Shown one piece after another: positions 15,753-25,014 of a stretch of DNA of 51,218 nucleotides. Source of the stretch: Bacteroidales bacterium. Its GTDB lineage: Bacteria; Bacteroidota; Bacteroidia; Bacteroidales; UBA932. Location of the stretch: assembly GCA_024402115.1 (NCBI GenBank), contig JAKSJQ010000011.1, positions 1-51,218 on the forward strand. Direction: 5' to 3'. Each line of letters begins with the position of its first letter. Positions within the stretch are counted from its first letter, which is position 1. The position numbers and the translations under genes are program-made. Under the pieces are notes generated by a model. That model ran no database searches. It had not been told where the DNA came from and worked only from the letters and a program-made list of their open reading frames with translations.

Positions 15753-15872
15753 ATGAAAACTACAGACCTCAACAAGCTTAGCAGCCTTTTCGAATCAGAG
15801 AATTCCTATCACGTCCTCGTCGATATGATATCAGACCTCGACCTTGAGTTCAAGGGTGCTTTTGTTTTCTGA
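15753..15872 (+). CDS. Candidate 39-residue acidic small protein
   Basis: A short open frame of 39 codons (MKTTDLNKLS at the start, EFKGAFVF at the end). It is preceded by a -7 promoter box and the purine-rich AAGGAAACA directly before the ATG. The last 42 bp run antisense over the end of clpC. There is no signal peptide or membrane helix, the composition is acidic with a hydrophobic C terminus, and I recognise no family. The promoter-to-ATG distance matches other genes of the window, which is the main argument for it. It could equally be a chance frame or the leader of an antisense RNA. Confidence 0.4.
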   Translation: MKTTDLNKLSSLFESENSYHVLVDMISDLDLEFKGAFVF

Positions 15873-18182
15873 TAAGGCAATCTTTATCGTGCGGAGACCT
15901 TCAGGCTTTCCCTTGGTGATCTTCGATGACATTCTGTCTGCGATGATATACTCGGAAACCGGATTCTCGATGTACTTCTGAATGGCTCTCTTGAGCGGCC
16001 TGGCTCCGTAGTTCGGATCATATCCGGCCTCAGCCACAAAGTTCTTGGCACTCGGGGTGATGCTTATCCTAAAGCCCGCCTCCGAAACTCTTTCCCTGAG
16101 CTCGCGCAGCTCGATGTCGATGATCTTGGCGATATCGGCCTTTGAGAGGGAATTGAAATATACCAGTTCGTCGACCCTGTTGATGAACTCTGGCGGGAAC
16201 GCTTTCTTGACGGCCTTCGCCAATACTCCCTGCCTGTCGGCAGCTATGTTCCTGCCCGAAGTCATAAATCCGACACCCTTTCCATATTCTTCCAGTTCGC
16301 GGCTTCCCACATTCGAGGTCATGATCACGATGGTGTTCCTGAAGTTCACCGTCCTGCCGTTGCTGTCAGTGAGCCTTCCCTCGTCCAGAACCTGAAGCAG
16401 GAGGTTGAAGATGTCCGGGTGGGCCTTCTCGATCTCGTCGAGGAGCACGACGCAGTAAGGCTTGCGCTTTACCTGCTCGCTGAGCTGACCACCCTCGTCG
16501 AACCCTACGTATCCCGGAGGCGCTCCGACAAGTCGTGAAACATTGAACTTCTCCATGTATTCGCTCATATCGATACGGACCATACTGTCCTCCGAATCGA
16601 ACATGTAATCAGCTATCTGCTTTGCAAGCTTGGTCTTTCCGACTCCTGTAGGGCCGAAGAAGAGGAAGCTTCCGATAGGTCTGTTCGGGTCCTTGATGCC
16701 GGCACGCCCACGCTGGATTGCCGTGACGACGGTATCTACTGCCTCGTCCTGGCCGATGATGTGCGACTTGAGCCTGTCCTTCATCTTTAGCAGTCGCTCG
16801 CTCTCGCCGGTTGCTATCCTTCCGACAGGTATTCCGGACATCTGCGAGATGACGGCAGCCACGTCATTGGCACTGACGGAAATAGACGCCCTCTTGTTGC
16901 GCGACTTGCGGAGCTTTACCATCGATCCCGCCTCGTCCATCGCGTCGATGGCCTTGTCAGGAAGGCAACGGTCGGTGATATATCTTTCGGAGAGCTTCAC
17001 GCATGCCTCGATGGCTTCGTCGGTGTAGACTACTCCGTGGTGAGACTCGTAGTTCTTGCGCAACTTCTGGAGTATCCTTACCGAATATTCCATGTCTGCA
17101 GGCTCTACGACGACCTTCTGGAACCTTCTGTCGAGGGCTCCGTCTTTCTCTATGATCTTCCTGAATTCTTCCATCGTCGTGGCTCCGATGCACTGGATGT
17201 CACCTCGTGCAAGGGCTGGTTTGAGCATGTTCGCCGCATCAAGACTACCCGATGCACTTCCGGCTCCGACCATGGTGTGGAACTCGTCGATGAAGAGAAT
17301 TATGTCAGGGTCATTGCTGAGCTGGTTGATGATGTTCTTGATCCTTTTCTCGAAATCACCGCGGTAGCGCGTGCCTGCGACGACCGATGCTATGTCCAAG
17401 GAGATCAGACGCTTGCCCTTCAATGCCTCTGGTATCCTTCCCTCGGCGATGCGGATTGCGATACCCTCCACGATGGCGGATTTTCCGACTCCTGGTTCGC
17501 CGATGAGCATAGGGTTGTTCTTCCTTCTTCGGCCGAGAATCTGAATCACCCTGGCTATCTCGTCGTCTCTGCCTACCACAGGGTCGAGGCGACCTTCTTC
17601 GGCAGCCTTCGTGATGTCATATCCGAATTCCTTGAGAGGATCTTCCGCATTGTCGGAAATCGTGGCCTGCTGCTGTGCCTCCTCGTCTGAGCTCTCTTCG
17701 TCGTCGTGAGATTCCTGATTGGCCTTGCTGGCACTTGGCCTGAGCATGCCACTTCTTTCGAGGAATCCAAGTATGCGTCCGTAATCGACGCCTATGTCCC
17801 TAAGGTAACTTTGTCCGTAGCTTCCTGATGCTCTTGCAAGGGCCAGAAGAAGATGTACCGGCTCAGCCTGTTCCGATTTCACCCTGCTGGCTTCCAGTAC
17901 GGTCAGGCTGAGTATGTTATGTGATGCTCGGGAGAAGCTGATGTTCTCGAATTCGGAGTAGGGGATGTGTTCGTTCGTGAAGATCCTGCCGTCTATGAAC
18001 TGCTTGAGCTCCTGCAGGTCGACCTCGAGAGATTTCAGTGCGTCACAAGCATCGTTTTCGCCATGACGTATGAGGCCGAGGAGCAGATGATCGGGGCCAA
18101 TCCCGTAACTTCCGGTCCTCATCGCCTCTTCTCTGGCGAAGTTTATGATTATATTGAGACTATCTGATATTTTTATGGTCAT
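15831..18182 (-). CDS. clpC: ATP-dependent Clp protease ATP-binding subunit, ClpC-like without middle domain
   Basis: A 783-residue Hsp100 unfoldase with Clp N-domain (two repeats, about 1-145), an acidic linker (150-180), AAA+ domain 1 with Walker A GEPGVGKS (228-235) and Walker B ILFIDE (295-300), and AAA+ domain 2 with Walker A GPTGVGKT (510-517) and Walker B VVLLDE. The VGF loop (637-639) that docks on ClpP is kept, so it should feed ClpP. Between the domains (about residues 420-440) the coiled-coil M-domain with the UVR motif found in typical ClpC is missing, giving a ClpA-like layout on a ClpC-like sequence. Usual Bacteroidota ClpC is about 840 residues. clpP is not in the window. Confidence 0.9.
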   Translation of the reverse strand: MTIKISDSLNIIINFAREEAMRTGSYGIGPDHLLLGLIRHGENDACDALKSLEVDLQELKQFIDGRIFTNEHIPYSEFENISFSRASHNILSLTVLEASRVKSEQAEPVHLLLALARASGSYGQSYLRDIGVDYGRILGFLERSGMLRPSASKANQESHDDEESSDEEAQQQATISDNAEDPLKEFGYDITKAAEEGRLDPVVGRDDEIARVIQILGRRRKNNPMLIGEPGVGKSAIVEGIAIRIAEGRIPEALKGKRLISLDIASVVAGTRYRGDFEKRIKNIINQLSNDPDIILFIDEFHTMVGAGSASGSLDAANMLKPALARGDIQCIGATTMEEFRKIIEKDGALDRRFQKVVVEPADMEYSVRILQKLRKNYESHHGVVYTDEAIEACVKLSERYITDRCLPDKAIDAMDEAGSMVKLRKSRNKRASISVSANDVAAVISQMSGIPVGRIATGESERLLKMKDRLKSHIIGQDEAVDTVVTAIQRGRAGIKDPNRPIGSFLFFGPTGVGKTKLAKQIADYMFDSEDSMVRIDMSEYMEKFNVSRLVGAPPGYVGFDEGGQLSEQVKRKPYCVVLLDEIEKAHPDIFNLLLQVLDEGRLTDSNGRTVNFRNTIVIMTSNVGSRELEEYGKGVGFMTSGRNIAADRQGVLAKAVKKAFPPEFINRVDELVYFNSLSKADIAKIIDIELRELRERVSEAGFRISITPSAKNFVAEAGYDPNYGARPLKRAIQKYIENPVSEYIIADRMSSKITKGKPEGLRTIKIALSENKSTLELKVEV

Positions 18183-18200
18183 ATTTTTGCCTTTTCGCCG

Positions 18201-18232
18201 CTAATTTACATAATTTTTCAGTATCTTTGCAA
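18201..18232 (-). promoter_or_regulatory. Possible clpC promoter
   Basis: On the minus strand TTG (18232-18230), 21 bp and TAAATTAG (18208-18201) resemble the consensus with one mismatch in the -7 box. The -33 element abuts the gyrA -7 box. The leader would be about 13 nt. Confidence 0.4.
18222..18229 (+). promoter_or_regulatory. -7 box of gyrA
   Basis: TATCTTTG matches TAnnTTTG. It is followed by an unusually long leader of about 80 nt before the ATG at 18315. Confidence 0.65.
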
Positions 18233-18236
18233 GCTA

Positions 18237-18281
18237 GGTAAAACTGCGTTTTGCCCGGATTCGGCCTAAAAACGGCCAAAG
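18237..18281 (+). promoter_or_regulatory. gyrA: Structured gyrA leader (two hairpins)
   Basis: An 8-bp stem with a 3-base loop (18237-18244 with 18248-18255, one G-U pair) is followed by a GGCC/GGCC stem around TAAAAAC (about 18263-18277). No T tract follows either. This could influence translation or mRNA stability; no known riboswitch is recognised. Confidence 0.35.
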
Positions 18282-18314
18282 AACAGAAATTTGAAGAAAA
18301 CTGCAAGATAGATT

Positions 18315-20879
18315 ATGGCGAACGAAGAAAACAACGGAAACGGTATGGAGCAGGAGTACTCCGGAATCCCTACCGGCCGTATCGAGCAGGTTGAGATAGA
18401 CCATCAGATGCGCACCGCGTACATCGACTATTCGATGTCCGTGATCGTTGCCCGCGCACTTCCTGACGTAAGGGATGGTATGAAGCCTGTTCAGAGACGA
18501 GTGCTTTTCGGAATGGAGAGGCTCGGACTCGACTATTCGGTACCAACCATGAAGTCAGCCGGTATCGTCGGTGAGGTCATGGGTAAGTACCATCCACATG
18601 GTGACTCAAGTATCTATGATACCATGGTCCGCATGGCTCAGGACTGGAACCTCCGCTATCCGCTCGTTAAGGGTCAGGGTAACTTCGGTTCCATGGACGG
18701 CTATTCTGCAGCGGCCATGCGTTATACCGAGGCGAAGCTCGAGAAGATCTCCGACGCTGTCCTTGCCGATCTCGACAAGAACACCGTGGACATGGTCAAG
18801 AACTTCGACGAGCGTCTCGACGAACCTACCGTTCTTCCTACCAAGGTGCCTCTCCTGATGATCAACGGATCTTCCGGAATCGCAGTCGGTATGGCTACCA
18901 ACATGGCTCCGCACAACCTCTCTGAGTGCTGCGACGCCATCTGCGCATACATCGACAATCCGGACATCGACATCGACGGTCTCATGGAGCACATCAAGGG
19001 TCCAGATTTCCCTACCGGTGGCATCATCCAGGGCTACTCAGGAATCCGTGAGGCATTCGAGACCGGACATGGAAGGATCGTGATCAGGTCAAAGACCGAC
19101 ATCGAGACTTCGGACAACGGTACCGACACCATCGTCGTTACCGAGGTTCCTTACATGGTCAACAAGAAGGAGATGATCAAGAAGATGGCCGACCTTGTGG
19201 AGGACAAGAAGATCGAGGGTATCGCCGATATCCAGGACTTCACCAACCGCAAGGGTGTGAGGATTTGCATCAGGGTCAAGAAGGGATTCAACTCGAACGT
19301 CATCCTCAACCAGCTCTTCAAGCTCAGCCCGCTCCAGTCAAGCTTCTCGGTCAACAACGTGGCCATCGTGAACGGACGTCCATGTACCTTGAACCTCAAG
19401 GACATGATCAGGAACTTCGTGAAGCACAGACATGAGGTCATCCTTCGCAGGACTCAGTTCGACCTTGACAAGGCCAAGGCTCGCGCCCACATACTCGAGG
19501 GACTCCTCAAGGCTCTCGACATCATCGACCAGATCATCAACCTCATCCGTTCAAGCAAGTCAGTCGACGAGGCGAGGACTGGTCTCATCGAGAAGTTCGG
19601 CTTCTCTGAGATTCAGGCAAACGCAATCGTCGAGATGCGTCTCCGCCAGCTTACCGGACTCGAGAGGGACAAGCTCCAGGCAGAGTTCGATGAGCTCCAG
19701 AAGTTCATCCAGTACTGCGAGGAGATTCTCGGCAGCTACGAGCGTCAGATGCAGGTGATCAAGGAAGAGACCACTGAGATGAAGGAGAAGTATGGCGACG
19801 CTCGCCGTACTGTGATCGTCCCTGACGAGGGCGAATTCAACCCTGAAGACTTCTATGCTGATGAGGATGTGGTCATCACCATCTCTCATCTCGGATATAT
19901 CAAGCGTACATCTCTCGCAGAGTACAGGACCCAGAGCCGCGGTGGCAAGGGTATGAAGGGAAGCTCTACCCGTGAGGAGGACTTCATCGAGCATATCTAT
20001 GTTGCCAACATGCACAGCACCCTTCTGTTCTTTACCCAGAACGGCAAGTGCTACAGGCTCAAGGTTTACGAGATTCCGGAGGGCACCCGTGCTTCGAAGG
20101 GACGTCCTGTACAGAATGTGATCAGCATCGAGCCAGGCGACATCATCAAGACCTATGTCACCGCGAAGAGCATCGAAGATCCTGCATATACCGACAGCCA
20201 TTATGTACTCCTTGCTACCAAGCGCGGTATCATCAAGAAGACCAACCTCACAGAGTACTCTAACAAGCGTAGCCGCAACAAGGGAATCAACGCTATAGGC
20301 ATCCGTGAGGGCGATGAGCTCCTCGATGCAATCCTCACCAGCGGCGATAGCCAGGTGCTTCTCGCAGCCAAGAACGGACGCTGCGTACGCTTCGATGAGG
20401 AGGATGCTAGAGCACTCGGTAGAACAGCTTCCGGCGTTCGTGGCATAAATATTGACGATGACGACGAAGTAGTAAGCGCAGTATGCTTCAATCCTAACCG
20501 CGAGGACGCTGCAGAGCACACCGCTCTCGTAGTCAGCGAGCATGGATTCGGCAAGCGTACAGGCTTCGATGAGTACAGGCTCACCAACCGTGGTGGAAAG
20601 GGTGTCAGGACGCTCAACATCACTGAGAAGACCGGAACAGTGGTCGCTCTCAAGAATGTGACCGAGGACAATGACCTCATGATCATCACCCGCGCAGGTC
20701 TTACCATCAGGATGTCGGTATCAGACATCAGGGAGGCAGGCCGAGCAACCCAGGGAGTCAAGCTCATCAACATTAAGGAAAATGACCTCATCGCTTCTGT
20801 GACAGTCGTTCCTAAACAGGAGGAAAACAACTCCGAAGGAGAAGGCGAAGCAGCAGTAGAAGAGACCACACAAGAATAA
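18315..20879 (+). CDS. gyrA: DNA gyrase subunit A
   Basis: An 854-residue type IIA topoisomerase subunit that introduces negative supercoils with GyrB. The breakage-reunion domain holds the catalytic tyrosine (Tyr137 in AAMRYTEAK). In the quinolone-resistance region Ser98 and Asp102 (E. coli Ser83 and Asp87) are the wild-type residues. The C-terminal beta-pinwheel carries the GyrA box as QSRGGKG and a second RGGKG repeat in a later blade (NRGGKGVRT), supporting GyrA over ParC. The tail is acidic. gyrB is not in the window. The gene has its own promoter and a structured leader and is followed after 21 bp by a TPR gene. Confidence 0.96.
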   Translation: MANEENNGNGMEQEYSGIPTGRIEQVEIDHQMRTAYIDYSMSVIVARALPDVRDGMKPVQRRVLFGMERLGLDYSVPTMKSAGIVGEVMGKYHPHGDSSIYDTMVRMAQDWNLRYPLVKGQGNFGSMDGYSAAAMRYTEAKLEKISDAVLADLDKNTVDMVKNFDERLDEPTVLPTKVPLLMINGSSGIAVGMATNMAPHNLSECCDAICAYIDNPDIDIDGLMEHIKGPDFPTGGIIQGYSGIREAFETGHGRIVIRSKTDIETSDNGTDTIVVTEVPYMVNKKEMIKKMADLVEDKKIEGIADIQDFTNRKGVRICIRVKKGFNSNVILNQLFKLSPLQSSFSVNNVAIVNGRPCTLNLKDMIRNFVKHRHEVILRRTQFDLDKAKARAHILEGLLKALDIIDQIINLIRSSKSVDEARTGLIEKFGFSEIQANAIVEMRLRQLTGLERDKLQAEFDELQKFIQYCEEILGSYERQMQVIKEETTEMKEKYGDARRTVIVPDEGEFNPEDFYADEDVVITISHLGYIKRTSLAEYRTQSRGGKGMKGSSTREEDFIEHIYVANMHSTLLFFTQNGKCYRLKVYEIPEGTRASKGRPVQNVISIEPGDIIKTYVTAKSIEDPAYTDSHYVLLATKRGIIKKTNLTEYSNKRSRNKGINAIGIREGDELLDAILTSGDSQVLLAAKNGRCVRFDEEDARALGRTASGVRGINIDDDDEVVSAVCFNPNREDAAEHTALVVSEHGFGKRTGFDEYRLTNRGGKGVRTLNITEKTGTVVALKNVTEDNDLMIITRAGLTIRMSVSDIREAGRATQGVKLINIKENDLIASVTVVPKQEENNSEGEGEAAVEETTQE

Positions 20880-20900
20880 CAAACTTTAATTAATAAGATT

Positions 20901-22223
20901 ATGAAAAAGATTTTCATCGCATTGGCACTCGTCCTCTCAGTTCAGGCAGTCAATGCACAGTCAACCAAGTCACCAGCTGCTGCAAAGAAGGCTCTCGACG
21001 CCGCTGAAGCTGCTGCAGCCAATCCAAAGAAGGCAGCCAAGGTAGCTACTTGGTTGTCATTGGCAAAGAGCTATGTTGATGCCTACAGCGCTCCTCAGGG
21101 AAACGTATGGGTAGGTATGACCAAGACTGACCTCCAGCTCCTCGGTGGTCCTGAGAAGCCAAGCTCAGTCGAGAACGTCATTCTCAACGCTGCCGGCTAT
21201 GAGAAGATGGTATACGCAGACAAGACCCTCTACTTCAACGAGCAGGGTGCCCTCGCAATCATCGAGGTTACCAAGCCAGTCGTAAAGGATCCTCTCGCAG
21301 GCGCCATCAAGGCTTATGCTTCTGCAGCAAAGGCTGATCCTAAGGGCACCAAGACCAAGGATATCAAGGACGGTCTCCAGAACATCCAGAAGAAGTACAC
21401 CGATGAGGGTCTTTCACAGTATACTCTCGGAAACTATGCCGCTTCAAGCGTATGCTTCGAGAAGGCTGCTGAGGCTTCTGCAACCGCACCTCTTTCAACT
21501 TTCGATGCTGAGAGCGTTTACTATGCAGGTTTCACCGCTTACTATGCAGGTGACATGGCACGCGCACAGAAGTTCTTCGAGGAGTGCTACAACAACAAGT
21601 ACTACAACGAGGACGGCGACGTGATCGCAAAGCTTTCTGAGATCTACAAGAAGGGTGGTGACAACGAAAAGTCTCTCGCAATCCTCAAGGAGGGTTTCCA
21701 GGCATTCCCTACCAGCCAGGCTATCCTCGTGAGCCTCATCAACCACTACATCGAGTCTGGTGACAACCAGGACGAGCTCTTCTCTCTCCTCAATGTAGCA
21801 AAGCAGAACGAGCCTAACAACCCATCTCTCTACTATGTTGAGGGTAACATCTACTCACAGCTCGGTAAGGAGGAAGAGGCTATCGCTTCTTACTACAAGT
21901 CAAACGAGGTTGACCCTAACTATGAGAACGGTCTCATCGGTGTCGGTATCCTTTACTACAACAAGGCTATCGCAATCGCTGAGGAGGCTTCAAACGAGTT
22001 CAATGACGCAAAGTACATGAAGCTCGTGGAGCAGTTCGAGGAGCAGTTCACCAAGGCTATCGATCCATTCGAGAAGGCTTACACCATCTGCAACGATCCT
22101 GAGATCAAGGTGAACCTCATCGCTGAGTCACTCAAGAACATCTACTATCGTTTCCGCGACAAGGATGCCAAGTACCAGGCAGCTTACGACAAGTATAACG
22201 ATATCGTCAAGAATGGTCTTTAA
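20901..22223 (+). CDS. Exported tetratricopeptide-repeat protein
   Basis: A 440-residue protein with a classical signal peptide (MKKIFIALALVLSVQAVNAQ). The mature part holds several TPR-like helix pairs, for example around residues 170-260 (LGNYAASSVCFEKAAEAS, YYAGDMARAQKFFEECY), 275-310 and 315-345 (YVEGNIYSQLGKEEEAIASYYKS). It is likely periplasmic and acts as a scaffold; no catalytic motif is visible. Codon use is among the most biased in the window, which suggests strong expression. It follows gyrA after 21 bp without a clear promoter, so read-through from gyrA is likely, and ends in a strong terminator. Confidence 0.88.
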   Translation: MKKIFIALALVLSVQAVNAQSTKSPAAAKKALDAAEAAAANPKKAAKVATWLSLAKSYVDAYSAPQGNVWVGMTKTDLQLLGGPEKPSSVENVILNAAGYEKMVYADKTLYFNEQGALAIIEVTKPVVKDPLAGAIKAYASAAKADPKGTKTKDIKDGLQNIQKKYTDEGLSQYTLGNYAASSVCFEKAAEASATAPLSTFDAESVYYAGFTAYYAGDMARAQKFFEECYNNKYYNEDGDVIAKLSEIYKKGGDNEKSLAILKEGFQAFPTSQAILVSLINHYIESGDNQDELFSLLNVAKQNEPNNPSLYYVEGNIYSQLGKEEEAIASYYKSNEVDPNYENGLIGVGILYYNKAIAIAEEASNEFNDAKYMKLVEQFEEQFTKAIDPFEKAYTICNDPEIKVNLIAESLKNIYYRFRDKDAKYQAAYDKYNDIVKNGL

Positions 22224-22237
22224 TCGATACTGACTAG

Positions 22238-22270
22238 AAAAAAGACCGGCTATCCAGCCGGTCTTTTTTT
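22238..22270. terminator. Strong bidirectional terminator
   Basis: A 14-bp perfect stem (22238-22251 with 22256-22269), 4-base loop, with A and T runs on both sides. It serves the TPR gene on the plus strand and phoH on the minus strand. Confidence 0.95.
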
Positions 22271-22278
22271 GTTATATC

Positions 22279-23217
22279 CTAGAGCTTGTCGAAGGCCTTG
22301 ACGATCTTTGTGACGAGAGGGTGTCGCACGATGTCCTCGTTTCGGAACTTGATGGTCGCTATTCCCTTTATGTCCTTTACGAGCTCTATTCCCTTGAGAA
22401 GTCCAGAGTCGTTCTTGTTCGGGAGGTCGATCTGGGAAGCATCTCCGGTGACGATGAACTTTGCGTTCGTGCCCATTCGGGTAAGGAACATCTTCAACTG
22501 TCCGAGGTTGGTGTTCTGGGCTTCGTCGAGTATGACGCAGGCCTTGTCGAGGGTCCTACCGCGCATGTAGGCGAGAGGTGCGATCTGTATTACTCCTTCT
22601 GCCATGAAATCCTGAAGCTTCTTCGGCGGGATCATGTCTCCGAGGGCGTCGTAGAGTGGCTGGAGATAGGGGTCTAGCTTGTCCTTGAGGTCTCCCGGGA
22701 GGAATCCGAGCCTTTCGCCGGCCTCGACGGCAGGGCGGGTAAGAATGATTCGCTTGACCTCCCTGTTCTTAAGCGCGCGGACGGCAAGGGCGATGGCTAT
22801 GTAGGTCTTACCTGTACCGGCAGGGCCTACTGCAAAGATGAGGTCGTTGTCGAAGTATGCCTTGACCATGTCTTCCTGGGTCTTGTTGCGTGCAGCGATA
22901 GGTTTGCCGTCGTTTCCGAATACTATAGGTGAGCTTCCGTTGAGCTTGAGCTGCGACGGAGCATGGATGTCTTCCTCGAAGATGTCCTCCACGTCGTAGG
23001 GAGTGAGGTTCATCTTATGCTGGCGGCGTTCCACGAGGCGTCCGATCTTAGCCTCGAACTCCTCCATGTCGGTCTGTTTTCCGTCGAGGAGGATGTTGTT
23101 ACCCCTTGCCACGACCTTCAGGTTAGGGAAATAGCCGCAGAGGGCCTCCAGAATTCTGTTGCCAGCACCGTAGATCTCTACGGGGTCTATTGCGTCCAGT
23201 GTTATTGTCTTCTTCAT
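22279..23217 (-). CDS. phoH: PhoH family ATPase
   Basis: A 312-residue PhoH/YbeZ-type protein. The N-terminal part holds a KH-like segment, and the ATPase domain has Walker A GPAGTGKT (131-138), Walker B VILDEAQN and the GDASQIDLP sensor motif. YbeZ-type proteins are linked with 16S rRNA processing together with YbeY, and the family has RNA-dependent ATPase or helicase activity in some members. ybeY is not next to it. Its ATG overlaps the stop of the capA-like gene by 4 bp (ATGA on the minus strand). Confidence 0.94.
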   Translation of the reverse strand: MKKTITLDAIDPVEIYGAGNRILEALCGYFPNLKVVARGNNILLDGKQTDMEEFEAKIGRLVERRQHKMNLTPYDVEDIFEEDIHAPSQLKLNGSSPIVFGNDGKPIAARNKTQEDMVKAYFDNDLIFAVGPAGTGKTYIAIALAVRALKNREVKRIILTRPAVEAGERLGFLPGDLKDKLDPYLQPLYDALGDMIPPKKLQDFMAEGVIQIAPLAYMRGRTLDKACVILDEAQNTNLGQLKMFLTRMGTNAKFIVTGDASQIDLPNKNDSGLLKGIELVKDIKGIATIKFRNEDIVRHPLVTKIVKAFDKL

Positions 23218-24386
23218 CTATCTATTCCTGTTTCATTTCTGACATTGTTCCAACTCGAGATCATGTTGTCGTAGTCCGATGGGTTAAGCCACTCGTCTCT
23301 CCTGCCGATATAGTCATTGATCTTGATGGTCTTGTAGTTGTTGCAGAGGAAGCCCGGTCGTGAGCACCAGAGCCAATCCCATTCAGGATCCATGAGCTCC
23401 AGTTCCTCTTTCCCATGTCTTACGATACGTATCGTCGCCATGAGCTCGACCTGAGTGTTCCTTGCACTCATGTTGGATACCGCGTTGCCGAGCGAGTAGA
23501 TCACAGGTACGGACTTCTCTTTTCCATCGCTGTCGGTCACGCTTACTCTTGTCATGTCCTGTACGACATGTGGGTGTGATCCTATTATGTAGTCGGCTCC
23601 TGCCTGCGCAAGGTCGCGTGCCTGATAAGTCTGGTACCAGCTGTGTGTCAGCTCATATTCGTTGCCCCAGTGGGGAAGGGCGAGTACGACTTCTGCGCCA
23701 TCCTTCCTTGCCTTTCGGACTGCCTGGCAGGGTTCGCTCATGTCGCCGAGGTTGAATACCATAGGGTAGCCGTCGCTCTGGTCGGCGTTCGTACCGTAGG
23801 TCGGGTTCACTATTCCTAGCTTTATTCCGTTTACTCTGATGATGAGGGGGTTGTGCTCCCGGTAATGTTCTTCGTCAATTCCTGATCCCGTGTGGAGCAC
23901 TCTGTCCATGGAGTCGTACACGCTCAGCGTTCTCCTCAATCCGCGTGTTCCCTTGTCCAGGATGTGGTTGTTGGCAGTGAGGAACACGTCGACTCCGAGG
24001 TCTCTTACATATTCAGCATAGCTGTCGGGTGCGGAGAATGCGGGAAATCCTGAGTAGGGCTCCCCGCCGAGGGCAAATTCCATGTTCGCTATCGCGAGGT
24101 CGGCGGAACGTAGGTCGCTCTCTATCCCGGAAAGGAACGAACGGTAGTCTCTGTCGATCTGTGCGCTGTGGAGCATCACGTCGCCTATGATTCTGATAGT
24201 GACCGTGTCTTTGGGTAGAACGTAGGGCTGGAGGGGGATGAAACTCTCGTCGATCTGGACTTCGGGAACAGTTATCCGGAGTTCGACGGGCGCAGATGGC
24301 TCGTGCTTCCGGCGTGGTCGGCTGGAGGCGCAAAGGACTACTGCTGACATGAGCAGCATGGGTATTGCGAATGCTCTGATCCTCAT
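23214..24386 (-). CDS. CapA family protein (PGA_cap metallophosphatase-like)
   Basis: A 390-residue exported protein: basic start MRIRAF and a hydrophobic stretch to about residue 20, then the CapA/PgsA calcineurin-like domain. The metal motifs are GDVMLH, NMEFALG, TANNHILDKG, PHWGNEYE and IGSHPHVVQD. CapA proteins are named for poly-gamma-glutamate capsule synthesis, but no capB, capC or pgs gene is near, so a different substrate is likely. The -7 box lies so close to the ATG that the mRNA may be leaderless; the next Met (residue 10) would lack the basic signal-peptide start. Coupled to phoH by a 4-bp overlap. Confidence 0.88.
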   Translation of the reverse strand: MRIRAFAIPMLLMSAVVLCASSRPRRKHEPSAPVELRITVPEVQIDESFIPLQPYVLPKDTVTIRIIGDVMLHSAQIDRDYRSFLSGIESDLRSADLAIANMEFALGGEPYSGFPAFSAPDSYAEYVRDLGVDVFLTANNHILDKGTRGLRRTLSVYDSMDRVLHTGSGIDEEHYREHNPLIIRVNGIKLGIVNPTYGTNADQSDGYPMVFNLGDMSEPCQAVRKARKDGAEVVLALPHWGNEYELTHSWYQTYQARDLAQAGADYIIGSHPHVVQDMTRVSVTDSDGKEKSVPVIYSLGNAVSNMSARNTQVELMATIRIVRHGKEELELMDPEWDWLWCSRPGFLCNNYKTIKINDYIGRRDEWLNPSDYDNMISSWNNVRNETGIDR

Positions 24387-24392
24387 TCAATG

Positions 24393-24400
24393 CAAATATA
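24393..24400 (-). promoter_or_regulatory. -7 box of the capA-phoH unit
   Basis: On the minus strand TATATTTG, a full match to TAnnTTTG, ends only 7 bp before the capA ATG. Confidence 0.7.
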
Positions 24401-24407
24401 CATTTTT

Positions 24408-24438
24408 TTTGTGAGCCACCATTAATTGAGTAAATTTG
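24408..24438 (+). promoter_or_regulatory. Promoter of the SPOR lipoprotein gene
   Basis: TTTG (24408-24411), 19 bp, TAAATTTG (24431-24438): one of the best consensus promoters of the window. It is back to back with the capA promoter. The leader to the ATG at 24454 is about 10 nt. Confidence 0.85.
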
Positions 24439-24453
24439 CAAGTTACCCGTATA

Positions 24454-25014
24454 ATGGACATGAATTTGAAAACCAGAATATTGACCCTGTCTGCAGGCCT
24501 CGCTTTGGTGGCCTCTCTTAGCTCGTGCGATCAGATCCGTAGGCTTGCGGGACGCCCAACCAGCGTGGAGATCCAGGAGATACGCGAAAGGATAGCCAGG
24601 GACAAGGCCAGAGAGAAGGCGATTGCCGATTCTATCAAGCTCGCCGAGGCGGCTGCCCAGAAGGCCAAGGCCGATTCTGTGGCTGCGTGCGATTCATTCG
24701 CCCAGATGCCAGGGTACGTGCGTACTCCTGAAAGGGTGCGCGGCATCAAGTCGGGTGTCGTGGACCACCGTTTCTATGTTGCCGTCGGCGCGTTCAAGTC
24801 TCCGGAGAATGCACAGCGTCTTGCTTCGAAATTCGATGCAGAAATATACAGCCCTACCGTCGTTTTCACCGGCAGTGGCCTCAATGTTGTTCTTGTCTGT
24901 CCGACCGACAAGGTTCAGGATGCATTCAAGGCTTTCATGATGGTCAAGCAGAATCCGCTCTGTCCAAAGGAAGCCTGGGTGCTCGTCAATGATTCTAATT
25001 GGAACAGGAAATGA
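24454..25014 (+). CDS. SPOR domain lipoprotein
   Basis: 186 residues from the ATG at 24454 (an ATG at 24460 is also possible; the upstream in-frame TTG lies inside the promoter). Signal peptide with lipobox SLSSC, then an alanine- and lysine-rich helical linker (about residues 35-75) and a C-terminal SPOR domain (about 105-180) with FYVAVGAFKSPENAQRLASK and WVLVND. SPOR domains bind denuded peptidoglycan at the division septum. The stop overlaps the start of the pseudo-M28/TonB gene (ATGA), which suggests a joint envelope role. Confidence 0.88.
   Translation: MDMNLKTRILTLSAGLALVASLSSCDQIRRLAGRPTSVEIQEIRERIARDKAREKAIADSIKLAEAAAQKAKADSVAACDSFAQMPGYVRTPERVRGIKSGVVDHRFYVAVGAFKSPENAQRLASKFDAEIYSPTVVFTGSGLNVVLVCPTDKVQDAFKAFMMVKQNPLCPKEAWVLVNDSNWNRK

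Noticed and set aside
19560..20543. Open frame of 327 codons antisense to gyrA
   Set aside because: The codon bias of gyrA keeps the antisense frame free of stops; the translation is low-complexity in Leu, Val and Ala and matches nothing.
23214..24386. capA as part of a poly-gamma-glutamate capsule locus
   Set aside because: No capB, capC or pgs homologue is nearby; the neighbour is phoH.
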